Assembly (NCBI GenBank): GCA_003136295.1
Contig: PLDZ01000276.1
Location: forward strand, 1 to 10,139
Reading direction: 5' to 3'
DNA: 10,139 nucleotides
From: Candidatus Dormiibacterota bacterium
GTDB lineage: Bacteria; Chloroflexota; Dormibacteria; Aeolococcales; Aeolococcaceae
Shown: piece by piece, positions 1-7,249 of the stretch
Position numbering within the stretch: position 1 is the stretch's first letter
Layout: every line of letters begins with the position of its first letter
Notes under the pieces: model-generated
Database searches by the model: none
Told to the model about the DNA's origin: nothing
Seen by the model: only the letters and a program-made list of their open reading frames with translations
Program-made: the position numbers and the translations under genes

Positions 1-162
1 TATCCATACCTTCCCGGGGCGGCGGCCGGCGCCATCACCGGTGCGAGCCGGGGGAACCTGGCGCATCTGGACCCGGTGCAGGGTGGCCTGGTATTGCTGG
101 GCTGGGGATTGCTCTTCGCGGTGTGCGGGTGGCTGCTCACCGTCCGCCGCGACATTCCCTAG
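1..162 (+). CDS. C-terminal fragment of a membrane protein, probably an ABC-2 type transporter permease
   Basis: The frame is open from the first base of the window and ends at a TAG at 160-162, giving 53 residues with no start codon in view. The fragment has a small-residue stretch (LPGAAAGAITGAS), a short polar linker containing HLDPVQGG, one hydrophobic helix (roughly GLVLLGWGLLFAVCGWLL) and a short charged tail (TVRRDIP). A last transmembrane helix followed by a few basic residues and RRD is the usual end of ABC-2 family permeases, which move drugs, lipids or polysaccharides across the membrane with a separate ATPase. That family call is inferred from one helix and its flanks, so another polytopic membrane protein is possible. 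The gene converges on the c-di-GMP enzyme with only 3 bp between the two stop codons, leaving no room for a separate terminator. Confidence 0.55.
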   Translation, partial: YPYLPGAAAGAITGASRGNLAHLDPVQGGLVLLGWGLLFAVCGWLLTVRRDIP

Positions 163-165
163 AGC

Positions 166-2739
166 TCAGCTCCCCGAGACAATGTCCGGGGCGCTCGCGC
201 GCGGTGGGCGGCGGCGCGGAAGCGCGATGATCTTGCCGCCGCCGGTCAACGGTGTTGCACGAACCGAACGATCCCGGCCTTCGTGCTTCGCCGAATACAT
301 CGCGCGGTCCGCGGCTCCCAGCAACTGATCCAGCGTGACGCCGTGAGCGGGATACGTCGAGATCCCGATCGACGCGGTGAGTCCTCCCAGGCTGCATCCC
401 TCGGGCATCGCGACATCGCGGACCGCGGCGCGCACCGCCTCGGCGGCGATCCACGCGCCATCCGAGGAGCAATCGTGCAACAGCACCACGAACTCTTCAC
501 CTCCTAGCCGCACCACCGCGTCGGCGCCGCGGACGGAAGTACGCAGCTGCGCGGCGACTCGCTGGAGCACCACGTCGCCGATGGCGTGGCCACTGCTGTC
601 ATTCACGGTCTTGAAATGGTCGAGGTCGACAAGAAGGAGGGAGAGCGGTTGGGAGTCGCGTGCGGCGCGGGCGATGTCCCGCTCGCCGGCATCACGAAGC
701 CAGCGGCTGTTGTAGAGGCCGGTCAGTGGGTCGGTCATCGCCGCGTTGACCAGTTCGACATAGAGCTGTGCGTTGCGCCAGGCCGATGCGGCGACGTGAG
801 CGAAGAGTGACGCCGCCTCGAGCTCGGCGGCGCTGAACTGGTCGAGGCCCAGACGCCAGCAGTTGATGATGCCGAGCTTGTGCTCGGTGGCCACGAGCGG
901 CACGAGCAGCAGCGACTCCTGCACCCAGGAGGTCCCGGGAATCTGGCGTGCGAGCGGATGCCTCGAGGTGTCGGGAATGTTCTGCGGCGTCCCTTTCGCG
1001 AAGGCCCATCCGGTGATGCCCGCGTCGAGCGCCATGCTGTCAGCCATGATCTCGTCGCTATCCGGCCCGGTCGCAAGCACCGGGACGAGGCGGAAGGTCT
1101 CGTAATCGGCGCGGAAGATCGCCATCTCCGTGACCGGCAGGACGCGACCCATCTGCTCCGCCATGATCCCGAGAATGCGCTTCGGATCGTGCTCGCTCTG
1201 CAGCGCCAGCGCTGCATCGCTGAGCGCGCGAGCCAATCCCCGTCGGCGGCGAGAGCTCGAGACGATCCCCTTTGCAGCCATCTCGCCCGGAGCTGCGAGT
1301 TCGGGGGCAGCTACTCGAGTGGGCGAGATCGTTCGTTGCGCAAACCAGGTCGCGTCGACAACTTCGATCGATGTGTCCCCCATGAGCGGGTGGGGGAGCA
1401 CCGGGCGCCCAAGCAGCCATCCCTGCCCGAACTGCACACCGAGCGACTGGAGCGTTTCCTGCTCACGCTGGGTCTCAATCCCCTCCGCAATGACGCGCGC
1501 GCCGATGTGCCCGCTGAAGGACAGGAGCGCGACCACCAGGGCGCGGCGTGCGCGGTCGGCGTCAATGGCGGTGATCAGCGAGCGGTCGACCTTGATGAAC
1601 TCAGGCCGCAACTCGGCGATGACTCGCATGCTGGCGTGACCAGCGCCGGCATCGTCGACGGCGATGCGGAAGCCCCGCGCTCGCAACTCCGCCGCGATCC
1701 GCTGCAGCAAGGCGAGGTCGGGTACGGGCTCACGTTCGCTGAATTCGAGGACGACAGCGGCAGGGTCCACCCGTGCCTCGTGCACGGCCTTGTCGAGAGC
1801 GGCCACGCCGCTCTGGTCGACCAGCGTGCCGATGAGCACGTTGACGAACAGGTCGGCCTCGCCGATGTTGGAGGCGGCCTGCAACGCGGCACGCACGCAC
1901 GCGAGGTCAACGGCGGACTGCATGTTGAGCGCGGCCGCTGCCCCGAACAATTGATCCGGAGTGCGGATCCGTGTCCGCGGTGGGAACCGAGCGAGCGCCT
2001 CGTACCCGATGACCGTGTCGTTGATGAGCCGGACGATGGGTTGCAGCGCTGAGACGATCGTGCCGCTCGTGAGCAGCGAAGAGATCGTCCCACGCAGCCG
2101 GCGGTCGGGCACGAGGGAGCCAGGAGCATCGAAACGCTCGACGGACGGCTGCGCCTGCGCGGACCACGCCCCAGCGAGCATCGTTGCCACCACCTCGAGG
2201 ATCGGGCTGAGCGCCGGCATACAACCGGGACCCCAGACCGTCAACACCGCGACCACCCGGTCCCGGCAGGTGACCGGCATCGCAATGACGTCGCGCTCAT
2301 CCCCAGCGTTCGGCAGCGCCTTGGCCAGCGTTGAATCGGCGGTCAGGCGGCGCAACGTTTCCGAGGCATCGGCCGCGCCGAAATAGGGGCGTCGGAGCCG
2401 CACGGGTTTGCGCAGCGACTCCACTCCATCGAGCGGGATTCGCATTCCGACCATCGTGGAGGCAAGCTGCGACGACAGCCGGGTATCCACCGAGGCTGGA
2501 ATGTTGATGGCAAGGACGACGGCCATGTCCGACTCGATCGCGCTGACGATGACGGCAATGTCCAGGCTCGCGAGCGCCGCCACGACTTCGGCAGCCGCCT
2601 CTTCGGGGTTTCGCGCCACCGGCAGGGAGTGCCCGAGGCTCGTGAGAGCTTCGAGGCGCAGATCAGGAGACCGGGGAGCCACGAGGTGAGTGTCCTTCGT
2701 TTCGATACGGGGGCCGACAACGGAACGGTCGCGTTCCAT
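166..2739 (-). CDS. GAF-EAL-GAF-GGDEF protein: bifunctional diguanylate cyclase / c-di-GMP phosphodiesterase
   Basis: This 857-residue cytoplasmic-looking protein probably makes and degrades c-di-GMP. No transmembrane segment or signal peptide is visible. Domains in order: a GAF-like sensor (about 25-195); an EAL phosphodiesterase (about 212-450) with EAL at 247-249, N300, E332, the D362-D363 pair, K383, E419 and Q439, so the catalytic set looks complete; a second GAF domain (about 505-660); and GGDEF (about 667-830) with GGEEF at 746-750, metal Asp D705 and an RxxD inhibitory site R737-D740 five residues before GGEEF. EAL before GGDEF is the reverse of the common order. The ATG at 2739 was chosen because the longer open frame back to 2958 runs into the divergent cyclase gene and reads as arginine/proline-rich shadow sequence. 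No good ribosome binding site is seen, and TTG codons at 2745 and 2760 are alternatives. The GAF domains suggest control by a small ligand, which cannot be identified here. Confidence 0.93.
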   Translation of the reverse strand: MERDRSVVGPRIETKDTHLVAPRSPDLRLEALTSLGHSLPVARNPEEAAAEVVAALASLDIAVIVSAIESDMAVVLAINIPASVDTRLSSQLASTMVGMRIPLDGVESLRKPVRLRRPYFGAADASETLRRLTADSTLAKALPNAGDERDVIAMPVTCRDRVVAVLTVWGPGCMPALSPILEVVATMLAGAWSAQAQPSVERFDAPGSLVPDRRLRGTISSLLTSGTIVSALQPIVRLINDTVIGYEALARFPPRTRIRTPDQLFGAAAALNMQSAVDLACVRAALQAASNIGEADLFVNVLIGTLVDQSGVAALDKAVHEARVDPAAVVLEFSEREPVPDLALLQRIAAELRARGFRIAVDDAGAGHASMRVIAELRPEFIKVDRSLITAIDADRARRALVVALLSFSGHIGARVIAEGIETQREQETLQSLGVQFGQGWLLGRPVLPHPLMGDTSIEVVDATWFAQRTISPTRVAAPELAAPGEMAAKGIVSSSRRRRGLARALSDAALALQSEHDPKRILGIMAEQMGRVLPVTEMAIFRADYETFRLVPVLATGPDSDEIMADSMALDAGITGWAFAKGTPQNIPDTSRHPLARQIPGTSWVQESLLLVPLVATEHKLGIINCWRLGLDQFSAAELEAASLFAHVAASAWRNAQLYVELVNAAMTDPLTGLYNSRWLRDAGERDIARAARDSQPLSLLLVDLDHFKTVNDSSGHAIGDVVLQRVAAQLRTSVRGADAVVRLGGEEFVVLLHDCSSDGAWIAAEAVRAAVRDVAMPEGCSLGGLTASIGISTYPAHGVTLDQLLGAADRAMYSAKHEGRDRSVRATPLTGGGKIIALPRRRPPRASAPDIVSGS

Positions 2740-2789
2740 CGGCAAATCGCCACATCTCAAGCGCGCGACACCTTCGCCCGGAGACCTAT

Positions 2790-2805
2790 GTAAGTGAATA
2801 CTTAC
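2790..2805. promoter_or_regulatory. Perfect 16-bp inverted repeat, candidate operator between the divergent signalling genes
   Basis: GTAAGT-GAAT-ACTTAC has 6-bp perfect arms around a 4-bp centre. It lies in the only AT-rich patch of the 125-bp gap between the c-di-GMP enzyme (start 2739) and the cyclase gene (start 2865). Its size and symmetry fit a dimeric helix-turn-helix repressor site such as those of the TetR family. No regulator gene lies nearby, so the binding protein is unknown. If the cyclase transcript begins near 2865, the site is about 60-75 bp upstream of it. On the other strand it sits about 50-65 bp before the EAL/GGDEF start, where it could overlap that gene's promoter. Confidence 0.4.
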
Positions 2806-2851
2806 GGATGTAGGAGGACCCGGCTGCCATTCCGCCTGCGCGGGTGCGGCG

Positions 2852-2857
2852 TACCCT
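2852..2857 (+). promoter_or_regulatory. Possible -10 element of a leaderless promoter for the cyclase gene
   Basis: TACCCT matches the TANNNT pattern and ends 7 bp before the ATG at 2865, the spacing expected if transcription begins at or next to the start codon. The bases before this ATG contain no Shine-Dalgarno sequence, which agrees with a leaderless mRNA. No convincing -35 box is visible about 17 bp upstream, so this is a tentative reading. Confidence 0.3.
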
Positions 2858-2864
2858 TCCCGGG

Positions 2865-5800
2865 ATGAGCCGCTGTCCCGCCTGTGGACACAAGAACCAG
2901 GAGAGAGCGAAGTTCTGCTCCGAATGCGGCGCTGCCATGCTCTCGGTGGCCACTGCACCGCGCGAGGAGCGCAAGGTCGTCACCGTCCTCTTCGCCGATC
3001 TGGTCGGATTCACCTCGCGCTCCGAGCGCCTCGACCCTGAGGACGTTCGCGCTCTGCTCTCACCGTATTACACCCGGCTGCGTGCCGAGCTCGAGCACTT
3101 CGGGGGCACCGTCGAGAAGTTCATCGGCGACGCGGTGATGGCATTGTTCGGCGCCCCGGTCGCACATGAGGACGACCCTGAGCGCGCCGTACGAGCGGCC
3201 CTCGCCATTCGTGACTGGGTGCTCGAAGAGCAGGCCGACCTGCAGGTGCGCATTGCCGTCAACACGGGTGAGGCGCTGGTGGCGCTGGGAGCACGACCCG
3301 ACCAGGGAGAGGGCATGGCGTCTGGTGACGTTGTCAACACGACGGCCCGCCTCCAGACAGCGGCCCCGGTCAACGGCATCCTGGTGGGGGAGGCGACGCA
3401 TCGCGCAACCGCTCACGTGATCATGTATCGAGAGGATCTCCCGCTATCCGCAAAGGGCAAGGCAGCCCCGGTGCATGCCTGGGAGGTCGTCGAAGCGCGT
3501 TCGCGGTTTGGGGTCGATCTGGCTCGGACGAGCCGTGGGCCGCTGGTCGGACGGACTCACGAGTCGCAGGTGCTGATCGACGCTCTCGAACGGGTGCGAC
3601 GCGAACGATCCTCGCAGCTGCTGACATTGGTCGGTGTTCCGGGCATCGGCAAGAGCCGCCTGGTCGCAGAGCTTTTTGATAAGGTCGACCGCGATCCGAC
3701 ACAGGTCGTGCTGTGGCGACAGGGACGTTCGCTGCCGTATGGCGACGGCGTGACGTTTTGGGCGCTGGCCGAGATGGTCAAAGCGCAGGCAGGGATCCTC
3801 GAAACCGACGGGCACGACGACGCCGAGCACAAGCTCCGCGATGCGGTTGGCGCGCTCGTCACGGACGCCGACGACGCACAGTGGATCACCGGGCACCTGC
3901 GTCCCCTCGCCGGGCTCAGCACCGGAGTCGAGCCCGCGGGCGACCGCCGTGAAGAAGCGTTCACGGCCTGGCGTCGTTTCTTCGAGGCCTTGTCGGAGCA
4001 GAACCCACTGGTGCTGGTGTTTGAAGACCTCCACTGGGCCGACGACAACCTGCTCGATTTTGTGGAGCACCTCGTTGATTGGGCCGGGCACGTGCCGATG
4101 CTGGTGATCTGCAACACGAGGCCCGAGTTGTTCGAGCGCCGGCCCGGTTGGGCTGCGGCCACGCGCAATGCGATCCGGCTCTCGCTCGCACCACTTTCGG
4201 ACGATGAGACTGCGCGCTTGATCAGCAGCCTCAGCGAGCATCCCGTCATGTCAGTGGAGACGCAGCAGGCGCTGCTCACGCGGGCCGGGGGAAACCCGTT
4301 GTATGCGGAGCAGTACGTTCGCATGCTTGCCGAGCGACTCGACATCGAGACGTTGCCGCTTCCGGAGACGGTGCAGGGCATCATCGCGGCGCGCCTGGAC
4401 GCCCTCTCCGTTGATGAGAAACGGCTGCTGCAGGATGCAGCCGTGCACGGCAAGGTGTTCTGGCTGGGAGCGGTCAGCGCCGGACTCGACCGGCGCACGG
4501 CCGAACTGCGCCTTCACGCCCTGGAACGCAAGGACTTCGTGCAACGGGCGCGCAACTCCTCGGTCGCCAACGAGGTCGAGTACGCGTTCATGCACGTGCT
4601 GGTGCGAGACGTCGCATACGGGCAGATTCCCCGTGGCGAGCGAGCCGAAAAACATCGCGTTGCCGCGGAATGGATCGCGTCGCTCGGTCGCACCGAGGAC
4701 CACGCGGAGATGCTGGCTCACCATTACCTCAGCGCACTCGAGCTCCGTCGGGCCGCGGGTCACACGATCGACGCGGCATTTGCCGAGCGGGCACTCGTCA
4801 CCCTCCGTGATGCCGGAGACCGCGCTTACTCATTGAATGCATACGCGACGGCCGCAGGTTTCTACACATCGGCGCTCGAACTTGCCGAGCCGGCCACGCT
4901 GGAGCGAGCGCGCCTCCTGTTCGCGGTGGGACGGTCCCGCCACATCGGCGGCGACTCGGATGAAGGCCTGCTCTCTGCCGCCAGCGCCGACCTCCTCGAA
5001 TGCGGCGATCCCGAGACTGCTGCTGAAGCTGAGGCCGCGCTCACCGAGTTGAACTGGCTGCGGGGCGATGCCGACGAAGCGATGCGCCATCTCGATCGTG
5101 CGCGCGATCTCGTCGAATCGCAGGAGGCGAGCCGCGTCAAGGCATACGTGGTGAGCACCGTTTCGCGCTACCTGATGCTCGCCGGACGAGGTGCCGAGTC
5201 CATCCGCGTCGGCCGCGAGGCACTTGCCATGGCCGAGCAATTCGGACTCGACGAGGTGCGCGCCAACGCCTTGAACAACGTCGGCGCAGCACGTTGCCAG
5301 AGCGGAGATCCTGGGGGCATCGCCGACCTCGAGCAGGCGGTCGTGGTTGCCGATCGTGCCAATGTTCCGCGCGAGATCAGCCGGGCGCGGGCCAATCTCG
5401 CGTCGGTTCTGTGGATGCGCGGCAGCCTCGATCGATCTGCCGCCGTCAGCGAGGAATGTCACCGTGCGGCCGAACGCTTCGGGCAGAGCCTCGTGCTGCG
5501 CTGGGTGCGTGGCACGAGAGCACGGGAGGAGTACACGCGCGGCCGCTGGCGCGAGGCGTCGGCATCCCTTGAAACCTTTCTCGCCGAGGTGGAATCCGGC
5601 TCCCCGCACTACCTGGCGGCCGATTGCTACATGATCCGATCCCAGATCCTTCTCGCCCGCGACGACGTCGCCGGAGCGGTCGAGGACGCCGAACACTCGC
5701 TCCAGCTCGCCAGGATCGCCAAGGACCCGCAGGTGCTCTACCCGGCGCTCGCCAAAGGAGCTCACATCTCCAGCGAAGCGGGCAACTCGGATGCAGCAAC

Positions 5801-6194
5801 CGCCATGCTCGACGAACTGCTCGGCCAGCTGAGGATCGGTCGCGTGAGCAGTGCGCTCATCGCCGACTCGCTGCACGAGCTGGCATGGACCCTGACGGGC
5901 GCGGGACGAGCGTCCGAGTTGCTAGAAATCCTGCCGGAGGAGCATCTTCCGTGGGTGCAGGCCGCGTCCGCGTTTGCTGCCGGGGATCTGCGTGCGGCGG
6001 CGGACATCTGCGGCGCCATGGGGGCGCGATCCGAGGAGGCGCGAGACCGGCTCTGGCTCGCCGCGTCGCTCGTCGACCAGCAGCGCAGACCCGAAGCCGA
6101 CATCGAGTTGCAGCGCGCGCTGGCGTTCTATCGCACGGTGGGCGCGACGCGCTACATCCGAGACGGAGAGGCGCTGCTCGCCGCGTCCGCGTGA
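2865..6194 (+). CDS. Zinc ribbon / class III nucleotidyl cyclase / STAND AAA ATPase / TPR-like signalling protein
   Basis: This 1109-residue soluble protein is built like the cyclase-AAA-TPR regulators common in high-GC soil bacteria. An N-terminal zinc ribbon has CPAC and CSEC (C4, C7, C18, C21). The cyclase domain (about 36-210) has metal aspartates D45 (FADLVGFT) and D89 (KFIGDAVMALFG), substrate-contact lysine K85, and transition-state residues N158 and R162 (DVVNTTARLQ). The second purine-selecting position, usually Asp or Thr seven residues before that Asn, is M151, so ATP versus GTP preference is uncertain. An ATPase module follows with Walker A GVPGIGKS (257-264), Walker B LVLVFEDLHWAD (382-393), the GNPLYAEQ segment (475-482) and FMHVLVRDVAYGQ (574-586), as in STAND proteins. 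From about 640 to the end lie helical, alanine-rich repeats of TPR type. The ATG at 2865 is preferred over the in-frame GTG at 2844 because the zinc ribbon starts immediately after it. Its stop overlaps the start of the zinc-finger gene downstream. Confidence 0.93.
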   Translation: MSRCPACGHKNQERAKFCSECGAAMLSVATAPREERKVVTVLFADLVGFTSRSERLDPEDVRALLSPYYTRLRAELEHFGGTVEKFIGDAVMALFGAPVAHEDDPERAVRAALAIRDWVLEEQADLQVRIAVNTGEALVALGARPDQGEGMASGDVVNTTARLQTAAPVNGILVGEATHRATAHVIMYREDLPLSAKGKAAPVHAWEVVEARSRFGVDLARTSRGPLVGRTHESQVLIDALERVRRERSSQLLTLVGVPGIGKSRLVAELFDKVDRDPTQVVLWRQGRSLPYGDGVTFWALAEMVKAQAGILETDGHDDAEHKLRDAVGALVTDADDAQWITGHLRPLAGLSTGVEPAGDRREEAFTAWRRFFEALSEQNPLVLVFEDLHWADDNLLDFVEHLVDWAGHVPMLVICNTRPELFERRPGWAAATRNAIRLSLAPLSDDETARLISSLSEHPVMSVETQQALLTRAGGNPLYAEQYVRMLAERLDIETLPLPETVQGIIAARLDALSVDEKRLLQDAAVHGKVFWLGAVSAGLDRRTAELRLHALERKDFVQRARNSSVANEVEYAFMHVLVRDVAYGQIPRGERAEKHRVAAEWIASLGRTEDHAEMLAHHYLSALELRRAAGHTIDAAFAERALVTLRDAGDRAYSLNAYATAAGFYTSALELAEPATLERARLLFAVGRSRHIGGDSDEGLLSAASADLLECGDPETAAEAEAALTELNWLRGDADEAMRHLDRARDLVESQEASRVKAYVVSTVSRYLMLAGRGAESIRVGREALAMAEQFGLDEVRANALNNVGAARCQSGDPGGIADLEQAVVVADRANVPREISRARANLASVLWMRGSLDRSAAVSEECHRAAERFGQSLVLRWVRGTRAREEYTRGRWREASASLETFLAEVESGSPHYLAADCYMIRSQILLARDDVAGAVEDAEHSLQLARIAKDPQVLYPALAKGAHISSEAGNSDAATAMLDELLGQLRIGRVSSALIADSLHELAWTLTGAGRASELLEILPEEHLPWVQAASAFAAGDLRAAADICGAMGARSEEARDRLWLAASLVDQQRRPEADIELQRALAFYRTVGATRYIRDGEALLAASA

Positions 6195-6568
6195 CACCGC
6201 CTATCGAACCGGGTCCCCATGCGGACGCGCGCGCCGCGCTTCTCAACAAGCGATCCGAAATCGTCGCCAAAGTCGACGCGCTGGGCGCTCATGATCCCGC
6301 CGAGGTGGCCAACCTCGGATTTGGGAAGCGAATCGGTGACGGCACCACGTACGCGGTCGAGCGCATGACCGACGCGTACCAGGCGCGCACGATTTACGCG
6401 ACGGTGGCGGAGATCGATCACGCACTGGAGCGGATCGACGCCGGCACCTACGGACGTTGCGTGGCATGCGGCACCGCGATCCCGGATGAACGCCTCCAGG
6501 CCGTCCCGTGGGCCGCCCTCTGCGTCCCCTGCAGCGCGAAACCGGACAAGTCGAAAGTGGTGCGCTGA
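6191..6568 (+). CDS. TraR/DksA-family C4 zinc-finger protein
   Basis: This 125-residue protein has the layout of small DksA/TraR-type proteins: a helical N-terminal part (about 10-80, possibly a coiled-coil hairpin) and a C4 zinc finger with C90, C93, C111 and C114 (GTYGRCVACGTAIPDERLQ, then CVPC). Known family members bind RNA polymerase through the secondary channel and alter transcription, often with ppGpp. Whether this one does so is inferred from family only, and I cannot place the acidic coiled-coil tip of E. coli DksA with confidence. The GTG at 6191 was chosen because it overlaps the TGA of the cyclase gene (GTGA), a classic translational-coupling arrangement. The same frame is open far upstream, but that part is only a shadow of the cyclase TPR region. 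The gene should therefore share the cyclase mRNA. It ends 14 bp before the stop of the convergent lipoprotein gene. Confidence 0.88.
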   Translation: MTPPIEPGPHADARAALLNKRSEIVAKVDALGAHDPAEVANLGFGKRIGDGTTYAVERMTDAYQARTIYATVAEIDHALERIDAGTYGRCVACGTAIPDERLQAVPWAALCVPCSAKPDKSKVVR

Positions 6569-6579
6569 GAACGCTTTCG
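6552..6579. terminator. Weak stem-loop between convergent genes, possible bidirectional terminator
   Basis: CGAAAG (6552-6557) and CTTTCG (6574-6579) are perfectly complementary, and an inner GCG/CGC pair can extend the hairpin across a bulge. It spans the stop codon of the zinc-finger gene, just before the stop of the convergent gene. There is no clear U-tract on either strand, so a role in termination is only a possibility. Confidence 0.2.
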
Positions 6580-6582
6580 GGG

Positions 6583-7131
6583 TCAGCTGCCGCCGGACAC
6601 CGAAGGCGCGATCTCACCCCGACCGGCCTGTTGTAGATCGGGCGGGAGCGCCACTCCCAGCTTTCGTCCGAGGATCTCGAGCTGAACACGCCATTCGATG
6701 ATCGCGGCTCGCTGGTCCGACTGCGTGTTGGGAAGATTCGAGACGTTGTCCTCCGCCATCCCGCTGACCAGCGCGTTGAGGTAGGAGTCCTCGAGGATGA
6801 AGGTGTGGGCGTATGGGGCATTGATGGCTGCAAGCATCGGATCAGACGGCTGCAGCGCGTTGATGTCGACGGTGTCGGTCTCGAAGGCCTGTTCGAGAGC
6901 ACCCATCTTCGCCGAAGCCTGGGAGTCCGACAGGGTGTGCTTTTGGAAACCCGCGATGATCGGGTCCGCACCCTGGAGGAGCGTATTCACGCCGAGGCGG
7001 ATCGGCTCGACGGCAGCAAGATACGCCCTGAGATCCGCGGCGGTCGTTCCGCTGTGAACGGCGGGGCTCTGACCGCACGCCGCGGCGGCCATTGCCGCCA
7101 CTGCGCTTGCGACGAGCCGACTCGGTTTCAG
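6583..7131 (-). CDS. Putative secreted lipoprotein of unknown function
   Basis: I do not recognise the family. Read from a CTG at 7131 the product has 182 residues and begins with a basic pair of charges (MKPSR), an alanine-rich hydrophobic stretch and a lipobox-like AAAC with the cysteine at residue 19, then a polar mature part (GQSPAVHSGTT). That is a good match to a bacterial lipoprotein signal, implying an outer-surface protein anchored in the membrane. The mature domain looks mostly helical (for example DLRAYLAAVEPIRLGV and DQRAAIIEWRVQLEILGRKL), with a polar Gly/Ser tail. No ATG, GTG or TTG in this frame gives a full signal peptide; the in-frame ATG at 7092 and GTG at 7101 start inside it. 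A strong ribosome site with an ATG at 7160 lies in another frame, so the start may be CTG or the gene may carry a 1-base deletion. It is divergent from the WS/DGAT gene. Confidence 0.6.
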   Translation of the reverse strand: MKPSRLVASAVAAMAAAACGQSPAVHSGTTAADLRAYLAAVEPIRLGVNTLLQGADPIIAGFQKHTLSDSQASAKMGALEQAFETDTVDINALQPSDPMLAAINAPYAHTFILEDSYLNALVSGMAEDNVSNLPNTQSDQRAAIIEWRVQLEILGRKLGVALPPDLQQAGRGEIAPSVSGGS

Positions 7132-7157
7132 ACGGCCACCATGACGCGCAACCTTCG

Positions 7158-7173
7158 CATGGCGTTCGCTCCT
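7158..7173 (-). promoter_or_regulatory. Strong ribosome binding site and ATG in the wrong frame for the lipoprotein gene
   Basis: On the minus strand AGGAG (7173-7169) lies 8 bases before an ATG (7160-7158). This ATG opens a ten-codon reading frame (MRRLRVMVAV) that ends at TGA 7130-7128, where the TGA overlaps the CTG at 7131 that opens the lipoprotein frame. Either it is the true start of a lipoprotein gene with a 1-base deletion, or it is a short leader peptide coupled to a CTG start. The spacing and quality of the ribosome site make chance less likely but do not exclude it. Confidence 0.4.
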
Positions 7174-7237
7174 GCGATGGGTGATGATCGACGTGTTGCG
7201 GAGTATCGTCCGCGATCGCGTGCCGCCGCCGGCATCT

Positions 7238-7243
7238 GGAGGA
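7238..7243 (+). promoter_or_regulatory. Ribosome binding site of the WS/DGAT gene
   Basis: GGAGGA lies 6 bases before the GTG at 7250. It is the only good site near the start of the conserved protein and decides the start codon. The in-frame GTG at 7256 and ATG at 7259 would be 12 and 15 bases away. Confidence 0.75.
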
Positions 7244-7249
7244 CACGAC

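Noticed and set aside
880..2052. Plus-strand 390-residue open frame
   Set aside because: It lies wholly opposite the EAL/GAF coding region, has no recognisable motif and is explained by the high GC content.
2740..2958. N-terminal extension of the GAF-EAL-GAF-GGDEF protein back to an ATG at 2958
   Set aside because: It would overlap the conserved zinc ribbon of the divergent cyclase gene, and its composition is that of antisense shadow sequence.
4830..5876. Minus-strand 348-residue open frame, and similar frames at 3444-4498
   Set aside because: They are antisense to the ATPase and TPR-like parts of the cyclase protein, with no family signature or ribosome site.
5624..6190. Long upstream extension of the DksA-like gene
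   Set aside because: It is Arg-rich shadow translation of the TPR-like region; the GTG at 6191 overlapping the stop fits the family length.
7202..7209. GATACT / TATCGT as -10 boxes for the divergent lipoprotein and WS/DGAT genes
   Set aside because: No matching -35 element at the right spacing on either strand, so promoter calls here would be guesswork.
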